Below are positions 29,301 through 44,300 of a stretch of DNA of 64,000 bases, in pieces. Origin of the DNA: Chelonoidis abingdonii. Taxonomy: Eukaryota; Chordata; Testudines; Testudinidae. The stretch spans positions 89,004,441-89,068,440 of the forward strand of contig NC_133770.1 in NCBI RefSeq assembly GCF_003597395.2, read 5' to 3'. The first letter of the stretch is position 1. Every line of letters begins with the position of its first letter. A program made the position numbers and the translations under genes. The notes below the pieces were generated by a model that worked only from the letters and a program-made list of their open reading frames with translations, was not told the DNA's origin and did no database searches.

Positions 29301-32300
29301 CCTCTCTCTCCACAATTATATAAAACAAGCAAGCCAAAATATAATAATACATGGCTATAACATATTATAACATGTAAAGTTGACTTTATTCCACAATCTC
29401 TTCTTCAAGAGTGCTCTTTGTACTCCTGATATTATAATGGACCATCTCTAATTATTTAATTTGGTTATTATTTTACCAAATTTTTAAAGATTTGTTACAA
29501 TGAAAAATGTTGAAAAGGACTAAAAAATAATGTACTTTCTTGTCAAAGGAATTTAGAAAGTAATCTTGAAAAATATAAACCTTTACAATTAACTGTATAT
29601 CATAAATCAATATTCACTTGCATATAAATCACTTGTTTCTTAGAGCAGTGAATTAAAATAGGTGCCCCTCCTCAATTCTTTGATATCAGCATCTGTAATC
29701 CCACTGTGATGTTGGATTACGAAAAGGTTTATATACCACACATAGAAATGGCATAAACTTGGCACATTATGCAAACAAAATATTATTTTTTGGGAGCCAT
29801 TAACAACAGTCTACAGTTGTAGAAGGATTATATCGCAAAATTGTCACGTACATTATAAAATAAAACTAACCACTGAGACAGCTGATTTACTTAGTCTACA
29901 TTCCACTGGAATCAGTGGAAAATTTGAGAGAGTAAGGTCTGCAGAATTATTTAAAGAAATAAATTTGACAATAGACTAATTATATGGAATAAGACAAACT
30001 GGCTTAACTAATCACTAGGGAAATTTGAAAACAAAGAAATCAGGAAATAGAAAGGTAAGAAGTCCTGTGATATTTATTTCAGGAACAGACATTTTTACTA
30101 AATCTTGATTTCCATAGGGTTATTTTACATTATTGATACAAGCAACAGATAGAACCTACTTGTGGCATTTGGCATCTGAATATAGAGGATAAAAACTTCA
30201 TTAACAAGAACAACAGAAATAACATTTCAAGTAACAGCTGTCCCAGTAACCCAATATCTAACAACAACATTATGGAGTTATTTTAATAACAGTGTTCTAA
30301 AATATGGAGCACTTGGCTTGGCATAACACGTCAATCATATACAACATGCAAGCAATTAACTATTCAACTGTTCAAGCTGCAGAGTAGCCAAAGAAGCATA
30401 GAGTATCTGAAAACACTCTCCTTTTTGAAAACAAACACGTAATACACCATATTGATAAAGAGTTGACTAGTGGATCCTATATAACATGCTCATTCATTAG
30501 GTTTCCTGATTAAACAACATCTGGTTAAATTAGTATTAGATACCGAGACAGCTTCCATTTATTTACCCAACTCTTTGCCAGTAAAAATAAGGCTGAAAGG
30601 AGCAAACTGCCTTAACAGCCCAAAACAAGGATCAGACTTTCAGGTGCTAATTAGGAATATACTGTGGTGCGCCAATTTGATGTTGAAAATAGAGTAAATA
30701 TCTTAATATTTTGGGAGTGAGCTGAGGAGTTGGAAGCAAGGTATCTTTGCTGTAAACTATACTGAACTGGGAAGAAATAAAAAAGGCACTAAAAATCTAT
30801 GATAAATTCATATAAAGTAGGTAAATTTCAAATAGAACCTTCAAGTGATACATTTTCTACTTTACAGAAGGAGCCACAAACCAACTAAAATAATCTTTTC
30901 AAGACAAGTTTGCTACCTAAGTCATAGGCAACTTCAACCAGATAAAATAATTTATGATGAGAAGCTATTGATTTTTTTAAAGCCAACTATGGGGTTCCTG
31001 TACTTCCATTTGGGTTTTGTAAATAGATGTCAGTTTGATACTTGCAAATATTTGAAGTGTCAGTCCAGTAAATTGCAGTATTGCATGTGAAAGCTGTGTC
31101 ATTGTTTACAGTAGCTCTAGGAAAAGTCTGAAGTATCTGTGGTTGTGCAAATCTGAAATGGAAAGAAGTTGCCATCCTCCTCTCCCCCATGTAACGACCT
31201 ATGTTAATCCTGTTTTTGTGTGTGATCCTGTTTTTGAGACACTGAAAGTAGGTTTCAAAACTGGATTTAGGTTCACCCACTCTGACAAGGGCCCTTACTA
31301 TTTGCTTCCATTTATTTCCAAAAAATTTAGACTATTCTTACAGTGCAAGTCTGCTTTGAAAAATGACTGCATGAAACTGGCATCTTCCAACTCAATGGAT
31401 CTGCTACTAATCTGCACTGAGATTCATACTGACTTACTTTAGTGACAAAAACAGAATTTTAATTTTTTTTACTTCTCTTATGACAATATAGCAATTTTTT
31501 TTCTTTTCTATCAATAGAATTGTTTAGTAACTACACTATAATTTCTATTATTCCTGCAATATAAAACCAGTTATCAATCCGATCTATCTGATCCAGGGAG
31601 CAGGAAGAAAAACCCAGGTTTTGAGCTCAAGAAAATCTAGTCACAGTTTTTTATTTATAAGCAAGCCTTTGATATTGAAATCAAGACAAAAACATGTAAT
31701 CTTACAATGCCATTTTTACAGTCACTTTTCTGAGCAGAACAGCTCTTATTAATGCCTCAATCTAGGAACTGTGGGGTGAGGTTATCTTTCCAGGTTCTTG
31801 GTGTAAATGATAAGACTAATACCATTGTGACATTTACTTTTTTAACATGCATTTCATTCACACGTTGATCAATACTCTAGCAAAGTAAATGGCAAATGAG
31901 TTCAAAGAAAATAATGGGCAGCTACTATAAGCTAAATGAAGAAGGCATGGGTTCACTAGATGCAGGTAATGAAAGACATAAATAGGCACAACAAAGGTCT
32001 CCAAGTACTTACCAAGGGGTGGAAAAGAGCGGACAGGGCTTGTGTCCCTGCTACTTTCACGGCTGGCCTCCCGACTGCACCCCTGACTCACACTAGGTCG
32101 AGGAATGCGGCTGCCTCGTGCTAGTATGATTCAGTGTACAGACAAACAGCAGCACAGAAAGGGAGAAGACACAAGAAAAGTTGTAGTTTTAATGTAATTT
32201 TGTTTGTGCAATAAATGAGATCAATTACGTATTTCTAGGAACATACGTTGCCTCTATTCATGTAGCATTACAGTATTATCTTCTGTCTGACATTTTACGA

Positions 32301-35300
32301 ATTTGACGAATTGCACTAAATGCAGCCAGTTCAGATGAAAGTAAGTATTTTCTCCACAACATAAACTAACGTGAATTTGGAACCACTCGAAAGAAAGCTG
32401 AAAAATGCTTGAAAAGGATGGTAACTTTTTCCAGATTATAGTTAAAACACTGATCAGTACAGCCTGTGAAGAGCATACAAACTCAGTAGTTCATTCAGTA
32501 ACTTACTCAGTTTAGTTCCAGCTAATCTTTCTTTTTTCATGTGGAAACAAATGTTGCTTTTGCTACACTAGTGTACAGTACAACAATCTATTTAAAAAGG
32601 GGGGAAATAATTCAGTTTAAGGTAAAGATATGGTAAAATTAAATACAAATACTATAGAAAACCAGCTTACGGATAGCAGTAGCCTCAGTTTTATTTACTA
32701 ACATATTTCAAGAGAGTATAGATAATTGACTTATACCATGAGGCTGTACTTCGGGAAAATATGAAGCATAATGTATTCATTTTTACACTACACACACACA
32801 ATATAAAACAAGTATTTCAAGGACACTAATTGTCTTGATGTCTTCTTCCCAGTTTTCAGTGTTTCCAGGTTGCCATGAAGATTTTGAGGGTTCCCAACAA
32901 CACTGGATTTTCATAGGGGCCCAGTTCACTTGCTCCTTCCACACTTCCTTTTCTCTACTTAAAGAGTTAAGCATGGAGGCATAGATCAGTGCATTCAGAG
33001 AACAGCAATCTTCACAGTCTCACCTTAAATTTGAAACTGTGTTGCAAATCATAACCCTCCCTTTAGGAGTTGGCTTTGCGGGTCCCCAGTTAGATTTTAG
33101 AGTTTCAAAGTTTTTCAGCCCAACCAGCTGTAACTAGGCATCAAATGCATAAAGTAACATCATCTGTAAAGAAACCTAAAAGGTTACTTGATAGTTCTTA
33201 CCTACTGACAATCTAGAAGGACTTGCTTCTCTACTGCATCCTTGGCTTCGTGGGATCTTGCTCCGTTTTTGTGCTGTTGCTGGATTGACTAACACTCTCT
33301 GAACTCCCGTGTTCATAGTTGAAAGTGCAGTTGTAGTCAAAACTCTTCCAGGAGATCCAGATCGACTACCAGCTGAAGGCGAAATAAGTAAAAATAAATA
33401 ACTTCAGATGAATAGAGAGAACAAAAAAGACAGAAAAACAACATGTTTGACTGAAATGGTTTAAAAAAATAGTTTGGAAGAACTTACAAGATAAAATGTA
33501 AAATTTGAGAAAATCTGTAAGATCTACATCTAGTCTTAAAAATAAAGTACCTCTCAAAAGGTATAGGTATAAAAATATCCCTGCAAGTCTGAAAACTCTT
33601 ATCACAGTATTTAGGACTATATGAGCACCATAGCAAGCAATTGTAACCGCACACCAAAAACATTATTCCTTTCACTAGTATTTACAAAAGCATCCAATAT
33701 TCTCGAATGTGAAGACGGAGAAGTTACTTACCTTACAGCAATTTGAGTTCAAGAGGTTTTGTCCCTATGGGTGCTCCACCATAGGATGTATGCAAGCCCA
33801 TGCATCCGCGATTGGAGACTGCAAAGTAGTGTCTGTGAGCCCATGCCTATACAGAGCAGTTCCTCCTGCTTTGAACGAGTGCATCTTGGGAGACGTCAGC
33901 CCACCACCACTCATTTCCTTCTTGATAGCGAAAATGAATTCCACAGCAGAGGGGAAGGAGGGCGGGAGGTAGAGCACATTTAAGGACAAAACATCGCAAA
34001 GAACTCAAGTTACTATAAGGAAGTAACCTCTCCTTCTTTGAGTATGTCTCTATGAGTGCTCCATTGTAGGAGACACCAAAGTAGCAGCTCAATGAGGAGG
34101 TAAGTTCAGGACACACACAAAAGCCGCATTACCAAATGAGTTATCTCAAGAAGCAGATAAGATGAAGCAATGTTTGGCAAAGACATGCACAGAAGACGAA
34201 ACAGGAGTCCTGCAGATTTCTGCTATGGCAACAACCTTCAGTGGAGTTACAGATCTGGACTGAGCACTAATGGAATGTGCTGTTACTCTGTGAACACCAG
34301 CATTTTCAGAGCAGGTCAGGATGCAGTTAAAACCCACTTAGTCTGTGTGAGAATTGGTTAACCCTTCATTCTATCTGCAATTGATACAAATAGTCTGGGA
34401 GTGGCCAGAATGGTTTATATAGAAAGCAAAGGCCCTCCTGACATTCAGTGGACAAAGGGTTGATTATTCTCTGGAGGCACAAGGTTTGGGCAGAAAACTG
34501 ATAGGTGAATTTCCTGGTTAATCTCATATTCCAAGGGAGGAATAAAACATCTGGGAGGAAGCAAGGATAGGGATGTAATATAATTTTGTCTTTGTAGAAG
34601 GTGGGTCCACCATGAGATCTTCCCACTCCCCCCCATTCACCTTGCTGAGGTGAAGGCAACTGGGGAGAGAGCAGGTTGCCATTGGTTTGAAGGGGGATTT
34701 TTTGGGGGCATTCAAAATCAGGTTCAAGTCCCACTGGGGAGCCAGCTGTCGAATGGGCAAAAGCAAGCTGTATATGCCCTGAAGAAATCTGGTTGCTGTA
34801 GGGTGTGGCAAAGACTGAACCCCTGGATAGGTGAGTGGAAGGCTGTGATGGTGACAGATGTACTCTGACGGAGCTCATTGAGAAACCCTATATCTTTAAT
34901 TCAAATAGGTAGCCCAGGATTTTAGAAAGAAGAAATTCCTAGCCTTTAGAAGATGTGAGGAAGCACAACGATTGGAAATGCTTGCACCTTTGCAAGCAAG
35001 TTTTATGAGTACTAGGCTTTCTACTAGATAAGAGAACTGACTGAACTCTATCCAAAAAGGTCAATTCCATGCCTGAGAGTCACTGAGCAGCCAGGTTCTC
35101 AGATTCAGAGAGAAGGGAATGGGATGGATAATGACTTGTGCCAATAGGTCTTTTGTAATAGGAAATCTGAGGGATTTTACCTTCAAGAGGTGGATGAGGT
35201 TTGTCCCAGCCAAGCAGGTGATACAAGGCTAGCTCTCACTCCTTGCTTCAGAAGAGTGGAGGATTAATGGTACAGGTAGATAAGCACAAAGAAGGGTACA

Positions 35301-38300
35301 AGGCCATGTTGTTATCAGGGCAGTCCCCAGAGAGTCATGGCTGTAACTTCCATTGCAGTAGAACAGGAAACATATTTTGTTCAGGGTAGCGAAAAGGTCT
35401 ACCCCGGTATACCTCAGGTCTGACAGATCCCGTGGAAGACAGAGTCCTTGAATTCCCATTCATGATCTCACCAGAAGTGCCTACTCAAGGAGTCTGTGAT
35501 TGTATTGTGGATACCTAGTAAATAGGCTGCTGATATTTCTATCTGATGAGACACACACAGATTCCAGCCTTAATAACTATGCACATAAGGACTGGGGTCT
35601 TGCTCTGCCCTGGCAATTGACTTAATACATCGCTACCCTGTTGTCTAGCATTACTCTGAGTGACGCTGTATGGTGTGAGAGAAGTGTTAGCAAGCACATC
35701 AATCTGTTTTTAACTCCAGACACTGATTTGGAGCACTGATTTCTGTGCCAAGTCTCCCTGTAGATGAGCTCCCATCTCAGAGATGCATTTATTGGAAGGG
35801 TCTTCAAAGGTGCTGGATACAAGAAAGGGGTTCCAATACAGACCCTCCATGTGTTCTTCCATCATGTACGGTAGTCCAACATCTTCTAAGGCATTGTGAT
35901 ATGTTAGGAAAGACTCTGTCAGTTTGGAATAGATGCTGTCCTTATCCACGTACAGAAGCAACCTGAGGTGCATCCTCACATGGGGTGTCACATACCTGGA
36001 GGTGGACACGTGGCCTAAGACCTACAGGCAAATTCTCACTGTTTTTTGTGGGCTGCACTGCAATGTTGAGATTTGGTTGGACAGGGTGAAGAATCTCTCC
36101 TCAGTATTTAGGCTCTTGCTGTTGTGAAGTTCCAGAGTAACTCCTATGAAGTCTCCTCTCTGTACTGCAGATAGAGTATATTTTTTTGTGGTTGATGCAG
36201 AGTCCCAAAGATGGGAATAGTGTTTAATAGTCTGGACATTGCTGTCTGAACTTCTGTCCACCAACTCTTGGACTTCCTCTAGTGGGATCTGAAGTGAATC
36301 TACTAGCCTTTTCATGAGATCCTGGAAAGTCAAAATCATCAGCATAGGAGAGCACTGGTGACAACAGCACCTCATTTGGAGATGAAGAGGACTTCAGAGA
36401 TGGAGGTGAGATCTCAGCCTGAGACTCTTGCTCCTCCTGTACACTGTTTTATTGTCCGGGGCTGTAAACAAATCAGCAACTGTGACTGAGGTAGTCTGCA
36501 ACATAGAACCTAACCTAATGTACTGGGACTTGGAGGGGGAGAAGCATCCACCTCCAGAGCTAGGGCAAGTTCCAGAAACAGGAGCTTAAATCTAGTCCTA
36601 GTCTAGTCTTCCTGTTCTCTTGGATCTGCCTTTGAAATCCAGACAGATCTTGCATTTAGAAGGGTTGTGACTTGTGAAAGTCCCCCCAACCACCGCACGC
36701 CGCTGGAGTGTCCATCACTATGGGGAAAGGGCTTATGGCAAGTCTCAACCCCTGCCCCCAACCAACACAACAGCTGCTATGCAAAATAAAGGTAACAAAG
36801 AAAATAGATAAACTAAAAGAAATTACTAAAACAAATAAATGAAGTAAAGAATTCACAAAGTGAAGGTGGGAAGCTGAATACAGCAGAGTCTTTCGAGATA
36901 CAAGTGGCTAAAAAGGAACTTTGTGGTGACAAGCTTGCAACTCCTTATGTTTCCCTGTTCAAAGCATGGGGCACCCATAGGGAATATATAGTAGAACAAC
37001 AACTGTGTGTTCATTTTGTAAATTAATTATATGGGACTGTTGGTCACATATTGCTATTTTCTGAACCACCAGTAGTTAAACCAAATAGTTAATTTAGTTC
37101 TGTAACATCCCTGGACTGATCACTTTGGTTTTCACAACACAACAAATAACTACTGTATTTTCTAAACAAGTAAAAGATGAAGTAGGCCCTGGTATTTCTT
37201 CAAATCCTACTCTCTTGGAGCCCAATCATCTAACACTGACTGTAGACAATGGAAAGACTCCCACTGACTTGCATGGAAGTTATTCTAAAAATTCAATTAA
37301 GAAAGCTTTTTTAAAACTACAGTTTTCAACCTCTGGAACACATTATGAAAAAACACACCTGATCAAGATGTTAAAATTCTTTGTTAAAGTGTCTTAGCAA
37401 ATTTTATTCATAAAAATTATACATTTATTAGAAATTTGATCTTTGATTTTAGCATATTGCATCCATTGGAAGAAATTGGTCACTTTTACCTTTGAAGTTT
37501 CAGCTGTGGATATCTTACATTTTAATACCTAACAAATGGTCCATTCATATCCCTTACCGATATTCTAATTAAAACTGTATTTTACAGCAATAATCAGTTT
37601 AATTATATGTCATCATTGCCAAGTGCAGAATAAAAACAATTTCACCTAAAAGTCTTAATTAAAAAGCAAAGCTACTTTTAACCAAAATCAGCTCAGTGAA
37701 ATGAAGCCTTTAATAATTTTGCTAGCCTCATTTAAAAGAAGAAAAACAGTGTTAGCATAGCAATGCTATAAAATGTCTATTAGCTTAAGTAAGTTTCATA
37801 GTACTCTTACATTACAAGAACTACCAGTATCAACCAAAAAGCAAAGATGCTATAACAATAAAAAGTCCACAGCCATATTTTTGGACCACAAGATGATTAA
37901 AGCTTGATAGCAAGAAATGACTGAAAAAAATGTGTGGGAGGAGGGGAAGGGGAGGAAGTCGGGAAACTGAAAACAACGTACCATGCATAGACTATATGAT
38001 TTCTTGGCTGAACACTTGAAATGATTATTTAGCAAAATGCCCTTTGCTATCTATGGGCCTATTCAGCAAAAATGAGACATGCAATATTGTGCAGCACGGA
38101 AGTCATGAACCTAGTTTATGTTACAGAGATGAAAAGCAGACATTTCTACCAGTTTTGTGAGAATTAAGAGCTCATGCAGAGCCTCTGCACTATCACTGAG
38201 CCCATCCCAATTGATTCAGAAAGACCTGGCAGAATACAGAATAACTGTCCTCTGTACTAGAGAATTTCCAGCAGATTCCCTGAAGAAGCTTGCAAAACCT

Positions 38301-41300
38301 GATAATCCTTTACCCTTCCCCTTCGCTAAATGCAAGAAGTGTGCTTGATCAACAAAGTTACATACATCACTCTGCTTTTATAGAAGTTTGTTACATCTGG
38401 CTGACCACTACTGTGGGGTACACTGGACTTATTGAACATGTTCAGCGAAGTCTCGTATCTTCAGAACTGTTCACCTTACACACAGTAGCATGAGCAGTTG
38501 CAGGTCTAAGCAATTAGTGCTATTTTGATAGTGAAAGAAAAAAAAATTACGAAGATGATACTCCACAATTACAAAGAAGAAATGTTTTTTCCTTCTAAGA
38601 ATTACATTAAACTAAGCAGTTGTAGGACCATGGAAAGTGAGCTGGAATTTCTGCTGAATAGGGTCCTATGTTAGCGATATGTAGACAAATGACCAAACAA
38701 CAATGCACACACAAATTCTGAGAGTCTTACCACCAATGGGGTTAGCAGACTGTGATCCTGAACAAGTGTAAAAGGCAGGATTAGGGTAAAGGTTTATAAT
38801 CCATGAAGAGGGAGGGAGCAGAGCAGATTAAAAATGGATGGCAAATGGAAACAAGAAAGCTTTAGTCAGTTCACACAGGAGAAAAAAGCCACAAAAGAGT
38901 TATGCGAAAAGCAATGCATTTTAGTAGCTTCCACAACTAAAGAACTAGGTTCAGATGCCTGTGTACAAATCAGATGAAGCAAAGCTGCAAAAGCAAATTA
39001 CAAGTTTCCATCCTTCTACAGCATAATACTAAAGAATTACATTATTTTCAATTAAATATGAACTCAACTTTCAGAATATTTTCAAGTAATATAAGACTGC
39101 AAAACAATAAAGATTTAAAAGCTGAAGAAAGCAATTTTCATGAAAGGCCACAAACATTTTCTTATTCAAGACAAAAACAATGATGGAAAATTTGGCTGGG
39201 AGTGAGGTGGGTGATCAAAAAAGCTCCAGAAGGGGAAGCACAGGTAACTGGAACACATTTGTAATCTGACAAGACACTTTCAGATAATAATTATAAAATG
39301 AGTCAACATTTTTAGACTTAATTACATTTTGTCACACTTTCTATTATTTCCTTTATTATAATCTATCTGAGGGAAAAGCAAAATAATTTTTTTTCAATCA
39401 GAAAATGTATTCTTCTTCTCTAAGAGAGATAAACATAGTCACACTATGCAATCCCTAATAAATTAGCCGGAACCAAATTGAAAACAAGAGTAGCAACTTT
39501 TCTATTTATGACTTAACTGCAACATAGATCTGTATAAATGTATTTAATACGACTATCTATTTACAAATAGCTCTGAGGTTGGGAGTAAGAGGAAAGTTCC
39601 TCCAAAATCCCTAGTTATAATTGTATATTTTTTCCCCACCACAAAACGACCCAACCTTGCGAGTATCAGTCAAATATCCTAGCCTTTAAATATATACCCT
39701 TGAAACCTGAAGTACAGCTCTAGCCCTAAATTAGCACAATGGTTTAGGTTTCAAAAGAACTTATACTGGCAGTATGAGACAATAATAGCTTGTTATAAAA
39801 TGACTTTTTTTTTTTAAAATATGGAGACTTGGTCTAAGACAACAGAAGGGGAACACTGTACTACAATTATTTGTAAGAGGTGGGAAACTAAGTCTAATAT
39901 GTAATCCATTATAAAATGGTCTGACTAATCTGGAACTTTTCACTCACAGTTTCATGTCAATAATTCTCATTTAAATTAGAATTTTAGAAAAATTATGCCA
40001 CAAAATGTCAGGCACACTTGTGCTTCAGTTGCCCATCTCCTGTCCACTTTTATTTATACTAGAGTTGGAAAAAGGTTCAGAAAAGGACAACAAAAATGAT
40101 TAGGGGTCTGGAACTGCCTCCATATGAGAAGATTAATAAAACTGGGATTTTCCAGCTTGGAAAAGAGACGACTAAGGGGGGATATGATAGAGGTCTATAA
40201 AATCATGACAGGTGTGGAGAAAGTAAATAAGTATTATTTACTCTCTCTCATAACACAAGAATTAGCAGTCACCAAATTAAATTAATAGGCAGCAGGTTTA
40301 AAACAAACAAAAGGAAGTATTTCTTCACACAACACACAGTCAACCTGTGGAACTCTGCCAGAGAATGCTGTGAAGGCCAAGACTATAAAAGAACTAGATA
40401 AATTCCTGGAGGAAGGGTCCATCAATGGCTATTAGCCAGGATGAGCAGGCATGGTGTCCCTAGCCTCTGTTTGCCAGAAGCTGAGAATGAACGATAGGGG
40501 ATGAATCACTTGATGATCCTCTGTTCTGCTCATTCTCTCTGGAGCACCTGGCATTGGCCTCTGTCGGAAGACAGGATACTGGGCTGGATGGACCTTTGGT
40601 CTGACCCAGTATGGCTGTTATTAAGTTATGTTTATTTGCTCTATTAGTCCTCTTTTACATTGTCTAGGAATTCTTATTTGTCACATTCCTGAGATTTGTA
40701 AGCAATGAGCTCTGCTGAAGGATTCAGCTCTGAATGGGAATAGGGCTGCCAGTTAGGAAGGGGTGGGGGGATTTATTTTTCCATACTACGATAGGTAAAG
40801 CCATCCGATTATTTCAGTAGCACATCAGGGAGTTCTACCCAACTCATCCCTTCAGACTCTCATCCAGACAGAAAGTGAGTTCTTTGGCAAATAACCACAG
40901 TTACCAGTAAAATGCAATTTAAAAGCTTAAGTTTACATTTTATTGAATATGAAGAATTAATTAACTAAAACTCAATTAGAACACAAACCTCTTAACACCG
41001 ACCACCTCTGCAGAAACTGAATATCCATCAATGATTTAGGCATAACTCTTTTTTGCCATTTATTTTGAGTAATTTCCCATCAAAATTTCTTGATTAATAA
41101 GCTCTTTTATGGGTATAATGCGTATGTCTGTTGGTCTTTAGATTTTGTAAAAGCTTGTTTTCACAGAACCTTCAAATTCTGGGCCAAGTTTGACCAGCGT
41201 CCCTTTGAAAATAAAAAGGTCTGCAGGAAATTCTTACTGAAAAATTAATGCAAACTTATAGTAAGGAAGATTTTATAACCAAATGTATTTGTTCACTTTT

Positions 41301-44300
41301 AATTTCTGCTATTCCATAACTATCTAAAAAAGGGTATGTTATGGACTAATGACCTTTTTAAGCTACTACACTTTCTGTGCACTTTAAAGCATCATTCTAC
41401 TCTGAAAAGTGGTTAAAATTATATTGGGTGTGTCATTTCTCTCACTGGTTTCATAACAAACTTGCCAACTTTACAAACAAAAAGTTTACATACTGATTTC
41501 TTGTATCTGACAGTATTTGTTTGTGCTGTCCTGGTAACTGCACAGTAATTAGCCATATACAAGTGCAGGTGAATGTTAGAAAATTGTTGATTTTAAAAAA
41601 ATGTTTTCTACAAAAGTGCATACTGAGTGGAATGGGATAGCATTTTTTAAAAATCAAAACTGATAATATGTTTAAAAAAAAAAAAAGCCAAAACCCCACT
41701 ATTTAATGACCACTTATATTTATGTTTGGCAGAATCTGATTTTTTTTTTTAAATAATTTTCATGGATATCATGGTTTATTTTTAAGCACCATTTTTATCA
41801 ATTTATGTTTTCATGGTTAAGCATAATTATGGGTTTCAAGCATTTTTTTTATTTTTATCAATTTTAAATGTTTACAGTTGTGGGAAATTATGGGGGGGAG
41901 GTCAGACAATGAGGGGTCAGACAATGAGGGGTCAGACAATAATTTAACTAAAACAGATGCTGAGATTCAAAAAAAGATGGTTACTTATCTTAACTGTTGT
42001 TATCTTCGAGATATGTGTACCCTATCTGTATTCCTCCGAGGGTTTTGCATGCGCACTATGTGTCTGGAGTTGGATGATTTGAAAGTAGTGTCCACTGGTC
42101 CTCGCACGTGCCCTGGTTCACCTCATGGTTTCATATGAGGTCATAAAGGGCAAGGTGGACCAACGGCATCTCCACTTCCTTCTCCACGGCGAATCCAACA
42201 GATCCATAGCAGAGGGGAAGGAGGGTGGGAAGTGGAATTCAGATAGGGACCACACACCTCTAAGAACCTCCAGTTACAGGAGTAATCTCCTATTGTACTC
42301 AACTGAGGGTGATTAATAAGGAGTACCTAAGTTGGAGGAGTGTGCAAGGCTGGAGATGGAACTGTTGTGCAGAGGATTGCCATGCTGAAGGAGGCATCTG
42401 CTGTCATGGCCTGTACCAAGGCATAGTGTGTAGCAAAGGTGTGCACTGAACTCCACATGACCACCCCACAGATATCCTGGAGCAGCATGTCATGGAGGAA
42501 GGCTGTGGTCAAAGCCTCAGCTCTCGTGGAACGCTCCTGGCATCCCAGTGGGCAGGAGGAGGCCAGAGAGTTGATAGCAAAATGTAATGCAACTAAAATT
42601 CACTTGGAGATTCTCTAGATGGAGACTGTCTGACCCTGAGTTTTTCTGCTACTGTCACCAACGGTCTGGGGGACTTCCTGATGAGGCCTATCCTCTGTAG
42701 GTAGAAGACCAAGGCCCATTGGATGTCTAGGGAGTAGAGTCATCATTCCTCTGCAAATGTGCGTGGCTTCAGGAAGAAAACAGGTAAGTGAATGGACTAA
42801 ATGTGAACCTAGGAGGTGACCATTGGTAGAAATTTGGGATGCAGGCACAGGGAGACTCCATCTTTATGGAAAATCATGAAAGGGGGTTCCACCATCTTGG
42901 AACCAAGTTCACTGACCCTTCTTGCAGAAGTGATAGCAACAAGAAAGGCAACTTTCATTTAAAGGAGGAACATGGAGCATGATGCCAATGGTTCAAAGGG
43001 TGGTTTCGTTAGTACAAATAGAACTAGGTTAAGATCCCACTTGGGAGCAAAGGGTTTGATGGGAGGGAAGGTTCTGATAAGCTCCTTCTAGAACCTAACA
43101 GCTAACGGGGTGTGTAAATCATGTTGTGTGTCCCTGGGAGAGAAGCTGCAGACAAGCGGGTAATGCACCAATTCCAGAGGTTGACTGCTTTTACACACAA
43201 CACAGTTGACTTTTGCCCCCATTCGTTGATGTGGAAAACAGTGGTGGTGTTGTCCGACATGGTAAGAACATGATGGAAACAGATGAACAGGAGAAAGGCT
43301 TTTCTTACATGCTTTCCTTACAGCCCAGACTTCCAGGATATTGATGTGCATCCTTGATTCCTGAGTAGTCCATGTTCCCTGTGTCATGTGATCATCCATG
43401 TGTGTTCCCCAGTCTTTAAGGGATGCATCGGTGATGACTGTCTTGTCCGGGAAGGAGGAGAACCGCTATTTAGACATGACATGGGTCTGTCCACGACTGG
43501 AGGGCTGAGAGTACCCTGCAGGGACTGTCAACACGAGGTCCATGGCATGACGACTGGCTAAGTAAACAGTCTGAAGCCACATCCAGAGGCAGCGACGGTG
43601 GAGTTGAGCAAAGGCAGTGACATATGTACATGAAGCCATGTGGCCAAGAAAAGACAAACAAGTCCTGGCAGGGACATAAGGATTGTTATCAATGCACGTT
43701 ATTAGTTCTCTCAGTGTATGGAACCTATTCCTTGATAGGTAGGCCTGTGCTATGACTGAGTTGATGGTGGTCCCTATAAAACCTGTGGATTGTGTGGGGT
43801 CCAAGGTTGATTTTTTAACATTGATACTGATCCCAAGGGACAAAAGAAGACTGAGCAACACAGATGTTGAAACTTAGGCTTTGTGTCTGGACTGAGCAGC
43901 CAGGAGCCAATTGTCAAGATATGGGAATACCAGGACTCCATGACGTCTGATATAGATAGGGTGACCAGATGTCCCGATTTTACAGGGACAGTCCCCATTT
44001 TTTGGGTCTTTTTCTTCTATAGGTTCTTATTACCCCCCCACTCATCCCGATTTTTCACCTGCTGTGTGATCACCCTAGATGTAGGCCACCATGACTGCAA
44101 AAACCTTGATGAAGACACCGGGAGCAGTAGTTAGTCTGAAAGGGAGAACCCTGTTTTGGAAATGGAGCAGATTGTGAACATCAGGAATCATCTGTGGGCT
44201 GGATGTATGTCTATGTGGGAGCGTCTTGCATACTGAGAGCTCACATGCCTTTTTCTAGTGATGGGAAATTGCTGCTAGCGTGACCATATGAAACTTGGGC

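Larger units (their letters stand above)
26421..32012 (-). other. CLASP2 intron, 5.6 kb
   Basis: Contains the Tigger-like element and the palindromic repeat. A MITE-like stretch at about 26.74-26.95 kb (acttgtctacactggagggc) may pair with 28.86-28.93 kb. 28.95-32.0 kb is AT-rich with no recognised feature. Confidence 0.7.
33719..36990 (-). mobile_element. DIRS-type retrotransposon, decayed and internally deleted
   Basis: Terminal inverted repeats share tccctatgggtgctcca (near 33768) and its complement ggggcacccatagggaata (near 36970). Between 33983 and 34075 lies an internal complementary region: one part complements the low terminus, the next reads ctttgagtatgtctctatga and gtgctccattgtagg, complementing the high terminus. 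Remnants on the minus strand are gag (about 35.71-36.40 kb) and tyrosine recombinase (about 34.15-34.88 kb). I see no RT or RNase H, so the middle is deleted. It lies between the 171-nt and 27-nt CLASP2 exons, sense strand same as the gene. Confidence 0.75.
33373..38730 (-). other. CLASP2 intron, 5.4 kb
   Basis: Between the RSQSANPIG cassette and the SKIP exon; it hosts the first long DIRS copy. 37.0-38.73 kb is AT-rich sequence with no feature I recognise. Confidence 0.75.

Noticed and set aside
41878..42138. 86-codon frame with SDNEG repeats, suggestive of a small acidic protein
   Set aside because: The repeats are a 15-bp tandem in non-coding DNA and the frame then runs into the DIRS terminal repeat.
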